DNA of 36,509 nt from Acidiferrobacteraceae bacterium. GTDB taxonomy: Bacteria > Pseudomonadota > Gammaproteobacteria > HyVt-429. This document shows positions 31,118 through 36,509 of this stretch, one piece after another (the stretch's first letter is position 1; every line of letters starts with the position of its first letter). Below the pieces are notes generated by a model. That model saw nothing but the letters and a program-made list of their open reading frames with translations, was not told the origin of the DNA and did no database searches. Location: the NCBI GenBank assembly GCA_011052015.1, contig DRJZ01000130.1, forward strand, positions 1-36,509. Reading direction: 5' to 3'. The position numbers and the translations under genes were made by a program.

Positions 31118-31191
31118 GTGCGCATAACACAAAAAAAGAGGCCTTCTCCCGCGTCGTGATTGACGCGCAGCTTAATGATGCCGGCTGGTAA
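31114..31191 (+). pseudogene. N-terminal hsdR-like relic (second)
   Basis: ATG 31114 overlaps the previous stop (ATGA). 25 codons read MSAHNTKKEAFSRVVIDAQL then NDAGW and stop at TAA 31189-31191. The pattern EA-SRVVID-L-DAGW is the start of another type I R-subunit/helicase class, which normally continues for about 900 residues. The helicase gene starts 9 bases later. So two R-subunit stumps are stacked ahead of the helicase. Confidence 0.6.
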
Positions 31192-31199
31192 CTTTCTTG

Positions 31200-34115
31200 A
31201 TGAGTACTCCATATCACGCCAAATATCTTGCCCACGAACTGACCAAACGTTGTTCGTCAGAAAAGTTGGGAAAACTGTCACAATCTCTATTCAATGCCAC
31301 GGTTGACCTGAACCCACATCAGATTGAGGCGGCGCTGTTTGCCTTTCGTTCGCCATTGTCACGGGGCGCCATTCTTGCGGATGAGGTCGGTCTAGGCAAG
31401 ACTATTGAAGCAGGTCTTGTTCTCAGTCAGCTATGGGCCGAGCGAAAGCGTCGTATACTCATTATTTTGCCCGCCGCCTTACGGGAACAATGGAAGACAG
31501 AATTGGCGGAGAAGTTTTTTATTAATTCCGTCATTCTGGAATCGAAGAATTTCAATCAACTCGCCAATGATGGTGCCGCCAATCCCTTCGAGCAATCGGA
31601 CAGAATCATTCTGTGTTCCTACCATTTCGCGAAGAGTAAGAGTAATGAGATACAGCGTGTCCCCTGGGACTTGGTGGTGTTCGATGAAGCCCACCGGCTT
31701 CGCAATGTCTACAAAAAAGGCAACAAGATAGCCCGTGTTATTCGTGATGCAGTTGAGGGTCTACCAAAGATTCTGCTGACGGCGACACCACTACAAAATT
31801 CACTATTGGAGCTCTTCGGCCTGGTTAGTTTTATCGACCCTCATGTGTTCGGCAGTGAGGCCTATTTCCGTACAGAATTCTCCCGCCGTGCTGGTGATGT
31901 CGGTGCGGCTGAGTTTATGCGACTACGGGAGCGAATCCAGCCAATATGTCAGCGTACATTGCGTCGTCAGGTGCTGGAATACGTCCGTTACACCAACCGC
32001 ATCTCCATCACCCAGGACTTTACGCCCAGTGATGATGAGCTGCGTTTATATGATGCGGTATCCGCCTACCTGCAACGGCGTGATTCTCACGCCCTACCAT
32101 CCGGGCAGCGTACTTTGATGACACTTGTTTTGCGAAAAATATTAGCGTCGTCTTCTTTTGCGATTGCCAATACGCTTGATCGGTTGGCAAAAAGGCTGGA
32201 ACACCAGCTTGCACAAGCGGAACAGGAGGCGGAACAGCAAACCGACATCGCGGATGACTATGACGTGCTGAACGAAACTCGCGATGAATGGAACACAGAT
32301 AATGGTGACAGAAAAACAGCAGAACCTGCAGCAGTCGATGCGAAGGATGCAAAAGCACAAGCCAGGTTTCGCAGAGAAATTCAGGAGGAAACCGCAGAAC
32401 TTACGAACTATAGGGAGCTGGCAAAGTCGATCACGCACAATGCCAAGGGTGAAGCATTGTTGGTTGCCCTCAGTTCCGGATTTGAAAAACTCGATGAGTT
32501 GGGCGCAGTACGCAAAGCACTCATTTTCACCGAATCACGCCGCACCCAGCAGTACCTCAAGGAACTACTGGAAGCGAACGGTTATCAGGGCCAGGTAGTG
32601 ACTCTGAGCGGGACGAATACTGACCCGGATACAGTGTCTCTCTATCGAAACTGGACCAAAAGACACCAGGGCGAGGACGTCATTACCGGTTCTCGCAGCG
32701 TGGATATACGTACTGCCATCGTCGAGGAGTTTCGGGACCACGTCGCAATCATGATCTCTACCGAGTCCGGGGCGGAGGGTATTAACCTTCAATTCTGCAG
32801 TCTATTAGTTAACTATGATCTACCCTGGAATCCGCAACGCATCGAACAGCGTATAGGCCGTTGCCACCGTTATGGCCAGAAGTATGACGTGGTGGTGATC
32901 AATTTTCTCAATCGCAAAAATGCCGCCGACCGACGCGTATTCGAATTGCTGTCGGAAAAATTTCACCTGTTCAATGGCGTCTTCGGTGCATCGGATGAAG
33001 TGCTCGGGGCGCTGGAGTCCGGTGTCGATTTCGAAAAACGTATCAACGAGATCTATCAATCCTGCCGATCACCGGATGATATCGACGCAGCGTTCGATGA
33101 GTTGCAACAAGAACTGGACGTGCAGATTCGCGCGCAAATGGAAGATACCCGCGCCAAACTACTGGAAAACTTTGATGAAGAGGTGCACACACGTCTGCGC
33201 ATGAACCACGATGAAACGCTACTCCAGGTCAACCAATTCGAGGAATGGCTATGGCGCTTCACGGAATATGAGCTGGCCGACTGTGCCGAGTTTGGCCCGA
33301 CGCCATACACATTCATACTCCACCGTCACCCACAAACAATAGACCCCGTGGATATCCCCCTGGGTCAATACCGTCTCGTCACTCATCATAATGGCGAAAC
33401 CCAGCATCATTTCCGGCTGGGCCACCCATTGGCCGAGCGACTCCTGACAGCAGCCAAGAGCCGTGAACTCCCCGTACGGGAAATCCACTTTCGTTATGAC
33501 CAGCACGGCGGCAAGGTCAGTTTGGTGGAGCAACTGCAGGGCCGCAGCGGTTGGTTGCACCTCGACCTGTTGACCATCAAGGCCCTTGAGAAGGAAGAGC
33601 ACTTGGTTTTCAGTGGGGTGACCGATGAGGGCGACATCATGGATAGCGACACTTGCGCCAAGCTGTTTGGTGTGGCCGCCGAGTTGGGTTTAGAGACAGT
33701 TATGCCAGAAGACATCGCTGCAAGCCTAAAAAAGGGTATCGCCACCTCAACAGACCAGATTATCCATGATGTGACTACCCGCAATCACCAATATTTTGAG
33801 ATCGAGATGGACAAGCTGGAAATCTGGGCCGACGACCTCAAGCACGGCCTGGAGCGGGAGCTGAAGGAACTGGACCGCGAGATCAAGGCGGTAAAAAAAG
33901 AGGCCCGTCAGGTCGCGGACCTGGAGGCCAAGGTCGCTCTGCACAAAAAGACCAAGGAACTGGAGCGCAAGCGCAACGACAAGCGCCGCAAGCTATTCGA
34001 TGCCCAGGACGAGATTGACGAGCGCAAGGACGGACTGATCAGCCAGATAGAGGCCCGCCTGAAACAGTCGGTCACGGCCCGCCCACTGTTCGCCATTCGC
34101 TGGCGCGTAGTCTGA
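31200..34115 (+). CDS. SNF2-family DEAD/DEAH helicase, probable defence ATPase
   Basis: 971 residues from ATG 31200. Motor motifs: ILADEVGLGKTIEAG (~58-72), FDEAHRLRN (DEAH 162-165), LLTATPLQNSLLELFGL, a second RecA lobe (~425-560: ALIFTESRRTQQYL, ISTESGAEGINLQF) and QRIGRCHRYGQ (motif VI). The C-terminal ~100 residues are a highly charged coiled coil (LERELKELDREIKAVKKEAR). SNF2 enzymes of this size translocate on DNA and occur in RapA-like and DISARM-type (DrmD) systems; no other DISARM gene is here, so I do not assign it. No nuclease motif recognised. It is followed after 158 bases by fic. Confidence 0.85.
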   Translation: MSTPYHAKYLAHELTKRCSSEKLGKLSQSLFNATVDLNPHQIEAALFAFRSPLSRGAILADEVGLGKTIEAGLVLSQLWAERKRRILIILPAALREQWKTELAEKFFINSVILESKNFNQLANDGAANPFEQSDRIILCSYHFAKSKSNEIQRVPWDLVVFDEAHRLRNVYKKGNKIARVIRDAVEGLPKILLTATPLQNSLLELFGLVSFIDPHVFGSEAYFRTEFSRRAGDVGAAEFMRLRERIQPICQRTLRRQVLEYVRYTNRISITQDFTPSDDELRLYDAVSAYLQRRDSHALPSGQRTLMTLVLRKILASSSFAIANTLDRLAKRLEHQLAQAEQEAEQQTDIADDYDVLNETRDEWNTDNGDRKTAEPAAVDAKDAKAQARFRREIQEETAELTNYRELAKSITHNAKGEALLVALSSGFEKLDELGAVRKALIFTESRRTQQYLKELLEANGYQGQVVTLSGTNTDPDTVSLYRNWTKRHQGEDVITGSRSVDIRTAIVEEFRDHVAIMISTESGAEGINLQFCSLLVNYDLPWNPQRIEQRIGRCHRYGQKYDVVVINFLNRKNAADRRVFELLSEKFHLFNGVFGASDEVLGALESGVDFEKRINEIYQSCRSPDDIDAAFDELQQELDVQIRAQMEDTRAKLLENFDEEVHTRLRMNHDETLLQVNQFEEWLWRFTEYELADCAEFGPTPYTFILHRHPQTIDPVDIPLGQYRLVTHHNGETQHHFRLGHPLAERLLTAAKSRELPVREIHFRYDQHGGKVSLVEQLQGRSGWLHLDLLTIKALEKEEHLVFSGVTDEGDIMDSDTCAKLFGVAAELGLETVMPEDIAASLKKGIATSTDQIIHDVTTRNHQYFEIEMDKLEIWADDLKHGLERELKELDREIKAVKKEARQVADLEAKVALHKKTKELERKRNDKRRKLFDAQDEIDERKDGLISQIEARLKQSVTARPLFAIRWRVV

Positions 34116-34273
34116 TTTTCCTGGATTTTATAGGGCCTTTAACCGCCCATATTGGCCAGTACTGCTGCCAGCGTTAGTAAGCCCCACAATACCACCAGTA
34201 TAATTGTAATATACGAGATATGTGACTATAGTAACGGCCCATGTGATACGATTTAATAATATAGCGCACCAGG

Positions 34274-35470
34274 ATGATGCCCACACATAAAGTAGAAGAC
34301 ATGGCAGTCCAGTCTCACCGCAGCGGTGTCTATCGCAAGACACCGACGGGTTATACCGCCTTCTTCCCCAGGACCCTGCCACCGCAGCCGCCGGTTGATC
34401 TCAGTGGCGGCGGCCTGCAACTCCTGCTTTCCGAGGCCGATCGCGCGCTGGGCGCGGTCAACACGATTACCAGCATACTTCCCAACCCGGATCTGTTCGT
34501 GGGCATGTTCATCCAGAAGGAGGCCCTGCTCAGTTCCCAGATCGAAGGCACTCAGTCTTCCCTGGTCGATGTCCTCGGCATCGATGAAGAGACCGAGCCG
34601 ACAGTGGATGTGGGCGAAGTGGTCAACTACGTCAAGGCCATGCGTTATGGGCTGGACCGTATACAGAAGGATGACTTCCCTATGTCGCTACGCCTGCTGC
34701 GCGAGATCCATGCCGTACTGATGAAACAGGTCCGTGGCGGCAAGCCCGCGCTCACGCCGGGCGACTTTCGCACCGGTCAAAACTGGATCGGCGGCAGCAA
34801 TCTCCAGACCGCCCGCTTTATCCCGCCGCCGTCCGACGTCATGCAAGAGGCCCTGCATGAGTTCGAGAAATATCTGCATGTCAAAGATGACCTGCCACCG
34901 TTAGTGCGCTGCGCGTTGATCCATTATCAGTTCGAGACCATCCATCCTTTTAATGACGGCAATGGGCGTGTGGGCCGCCTGTTGATTACCTTCTATCTGG
35001 TCTGGAAGAAGATTCTGGAACAACCCATGCTGTATCTGAGCGCCTACCTCAAGGCCCACCAGCAGGAATACTACGACCGCCTCATGCAGGTCCGTAACAG
35101 CGGCAACTATGAGGCCTGGACGCGTTTCTTTCTGGAGGGGATCATCACTGTATCTGGTCTGGTAGTGCAAACCACCCGGCGTATTCAGTCGCTGGAGAGC
35201 ACTGATACGGAACGGCTGCTGAAAGCCGGTGTCGGCCACTCCGGTTTATTGCTTATGCGCCTGCTTTTGAAGCAGCCTGTATTGCGGGTGAAAGATGTGG
35301 AAAAATCTGTGGGCGTAAGTTACACCAAGGCCAACAACATCGTTGCCATCGCCGAGCGCCTCGGTATGCTGAAACAGATCAGCAAAGGCAGGCGGAACCG
35401 GAAATATGCCTATCAAGCGTATATCGATATCTTGTCGGAAGGTACGGAACTGCCGGGGGCTGTAGAGTAA
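34274..35470 (+). CDS. Fic-domain AMP-transferase with N-terminal inhibitory motif and C-terminal winged helix
   Basis: 398 residues. The catalytic motif HPFNDGNGRVGR (224-235) is complete, so adenylylation of a target protein is expected. SSQIEG (87-92) is the (S/T)xxxE(G/N) inhibitory helix of class II Fic proteins, here in the same chain, so it is self-inhibited until released. LLLKQPVLRVKDVEKSVGVS, then YTKANNIVAIAERLGMLKQI is a C-terminal winged helix that may bind DNA. An in-frame ATG at 34301 (after AGAAG) is an alternative start. Fic proteins recur in defence islands; its target is unknown. Confidence 0.88.
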   Translation: MMPTHKVEDMAVQSHRSGVYRKTPTGYTAFFPRTLPPQPPVDLSGGGLQLLLSEADRALGAVNTITSILPNPDLFVGMFIQKEALLSSQIEGTQSSLVDVLGIDEETEPTVDVGEVVNYVKAMRYGLDRIQKDDFPMSLRLLREIHAVLMKQVRGGKPALTPGDFRTGQNWIGGSNLQTARFIPPPSDVMQEALHEFEKYLHVKDDLPPLVRCALIHYQFETIHPFNDGNGRVGRLLITFYLVWKKILEQPMLYLSAYLKAHQQEYYDRLMQVRNSGNYEAWTRFFLEGIITVSGLVVQTTRRIQSLESTDTERLLKAGVGHSGLLLMRLLLKQPVLRVKDVEKSVGVSYTKANNIVAIAERLGMLKQISKGRRNRKYAYQAYIDILSEGTELPGAVE

Positions 35471-35657
35471 TGAAAATAATGAAAAAACAGCTGCTTGTAG
35501 AGGTTTACCCTTCCAGGAGCAGTTCTCGACTACGGATTAATGGGCAAAAAATATTGCATTTTCTGCAGTATAGGCCGATACTTATACATAACACACCCAC
35601 CATGCCTCTCGTAGAAGCACACTTTGGTGGGTTTTTTTATGCCCGGAGAAAACGGGC
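35471..35657 (+). ncRNA. Candidate abiF-type small RNA region upstream of the Abi_2 gene
   Basis: The 187 bases between fic and abi_2 can form CTGCT (35491-35495) / AGCAG (35518-35522), AGTAT-AGGCCG-ATACT (about 35568-35583) and the terminator below. AGAGG at 35499-35503 is complementary to CCTCT (35605-35609) in the terminator loop. TTGCAT 35554-35559 and GATACT 35577-35582 (17-base spacer) are a possible promoter. To my knowledge a conserved RNA motif (abiF RNA) precedes many Abi_2-family genes, and this layout is similar. No protein in this stretch is convincing, although a 63-codon frame exists. Confidence 0.4.
35595..35638 (+). terminator. Rho-independent terminator upstream of abi_2
   Basis: ACCCACCA (35595-35602) pairs perfectly with TGGTGGGT (35625-35632), and the T-run extends to 35638. 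It lies between fic and abi_2, ending 19 bases before the GTG start, which is odd for a simple operon. It may end a small RNA or an attenuated transcript. Confidence 0.75.
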
Positions 35658-36467
35658 GTGACAACCTACAATAAACCCGTTTTAACCACCGCTCAGCATA
35701 TTGCACAGTGGAAAAAGCGGGGCTTGGCTGTACCTGATATGGCCAGAGCAGAACACTACCTCAACGTTGTCAGCTACTACCGGCTTAGCGCCTACACGTT
35801 CCCCTTCCAAAAAGGCAATCCTGATCATCAGTTTAATCAGGGTGCTTGTTTCGACGATATTCTTGATCTCTACGTATTCGATCGGGAACTGCGACTGCTT
35901 ATCCTGGACGCTATAGAGAGAATTGAAGTCGCGTTCCGCGCCGGTATGACCAACGTAATGGCGCAGCATCATGGAACGCATGCATATATCGACAAAGCTA
36001 TCTTCGATACACGCTATAACCACAATTGGCTAATCAATCAGCTTAAGCAAAAGTGTGCGGAACAGAATTCAGAGGTCTTTATCGCCCACTATCGCAATAA
36101 ATATAAGAACCCCAAATTACCGCCGATCTGGATGGTGATGGAGATCCTTACCTTCAGGGAGGTATCGGTACTCTTTACTAACCTGAGATTGAAAGAAGAC
36201 AAACAGGCAATCGCTCAATATTGGGGCATGCCTGATACTGTTCTAAAATCATGGTTCCGTGCGCTGTCTGATCTCCGAAACGTCTGCGCCCATCACGCAC
36301 GTACCTGGAATCGTGAAATCGGCAGCCGTCCTCGGTTGCCAAAGAAGCCACCTGCCCGCTGGCCGGATTTGACCAAGGCACTTGCTGATCCCAAGATCGA
36401 TATGAAACGACGACTTTATTGTCTCAGTACGCTAGTCAAAACTATGCACTTTAGTGCAAGGCTTTAG
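35658..36467 (+). CDS. Abi_2/AbiF-family abortive infection protein with HEPN motif
   Basis: 269 residues from GTG 35658 with GGAG upstream. It begins TTYNKPVLTTAQHIAQWKKR, then EHYLNVVSYYRLSAYTFPFQ, DLYVFDRELRLLILDAIERI, PPIWMVMEILTFREVSVLF and LRNVCAHHARTWNRE: the Abi_2 (AbiD/AbiF) layout. RNVCAH (207-212) is the Rx4H motif of HEPN ribonucleases. Such proteins cause abortive phage infection, probably by RNA cleavage. The frame is intact. Nothing recognisable follows to the window end; an ATG at about 36497 might start another gene. Confidence 0.88.
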   Translation: MTTYNKPVLTTAQHIAQWKKRGLAVPDMARAEHYLNVVSYYRLSAYTFPFQKGNPDHQFNQGACFDDILDLYVFDRELRLLILDAIERIEVAFRAGMTNVMAQHHGTHAYIDKAIFDTRYNHNWLINQLKQKCAEQNSEVFIAHYRNKYKNPKLPPIWMVMEILTFREVSVLFTNLRLKEDKQAIAQYWGMPDTVLKSWFRALSDLRNVCAHHARTWNREIGSRPRLPKKPPARWPDLTKALADPKIDMKRRLYCLSTLVKTMHFSARL

Positions 36468-36509
36468 CTGCTACACACCTATGGTACGCTGGCGTTATGA
36501 AAGATCAGC

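Noticed and set aside
31200-34115. Assigning the SNF2 helicase to DISARM (drmD)
   Set aside because: No drmA, drmB, drmC or methylase gene is present nearby; a shared helicase class alone is not enough.
35470-35661. 63-codon open frame between fic and abi_2
   Set aside because: It runs through a clear terminator hairpin and has no recognisable domain; the structured-RNA reading fits better, though its stop overlaps the abi_2 GTG.
1-36509. Transposase, integrase or tRNA gene marking island borders
   Set aside because: I found no transposase or integrase protein and no convincing tRNA cloverleaf, so no integration site can be placed.

Overview
The window looks like accessory chromosome of a facultatively anaerobic gammaproteobacterium. 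It carries a respiratory nitrate reductase operon (narGHJI), the oxygen-independent ubiquinone genes ubiT, ubiU and ubiV, and FNR-type boxes of the enterobacterial kind (TTGAT-N4-ATCAA). Species cannot be named from sequence alone; base composition is moderate and the nar genes read more AT-rich than the restriction genes.

Left region (1-18150) is a dense, partly decayed defence and addiction island. In order: a gene tail cut by a palindromic repeat; an AbiE pair with intact antitoxin and truncated toxin; the last 36 codons of an hsdM joined to an intact hsdS; a complete three-gene ABC-3C (ABC-three-component) system with an Mrr-like nuclease; on the minus strand an RNase H with an extra C-terminal domain, a HigBA-like pair with an ImmA/IrrE metallopeptidase antitoxin, a ParE/RelE pair and a VapBC pair; then on the plus strand a DUF433/DUF5615 pair (toxin frameshifted), an MNT/HEPN pair (HEPN frameshifted), a short hsdR relic, and a hipB-hipA-hsdR-DUF45 operon joined by ATGA overlaps. 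A methylase gene is missing: only the hsdM tail is present.

Middle region (18151-30408) is metabolic: an EF-hand-like protein, then narGHJI behind a perfect FNR box and a ~280-nt leader that can fold into several helices beginning at the predicted transcription start. ubiT (leftward) and yhcC-ubiU-ubiV (rightward) share one FNR box. Together these genes give anaerobic nitrate respiration plus the quinone that feeds NarI.

Right region (30409-36509) is a second defence island: a broken Phd/VapC pair, two short relics of type I restriction R subunits chained by ATGA overlaps, a large SNF2-type helicase, a Fic AMP-transferase, and an Abi_2/AbiF-type HEPN protein preceded by a strong terminator hairpin that may end a small RNA.

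Most notable points: the structured nar leader; the methylase-less hipBA-hsdR operon with a near-identical hsdR 5' fragment on its other side; the repeated finding of hsdR/hsdM stumps; the MNT operator palindrome that covers its own start codon; the possible abiF-type RNA; and a MITE-like element sitting between narG and narH.
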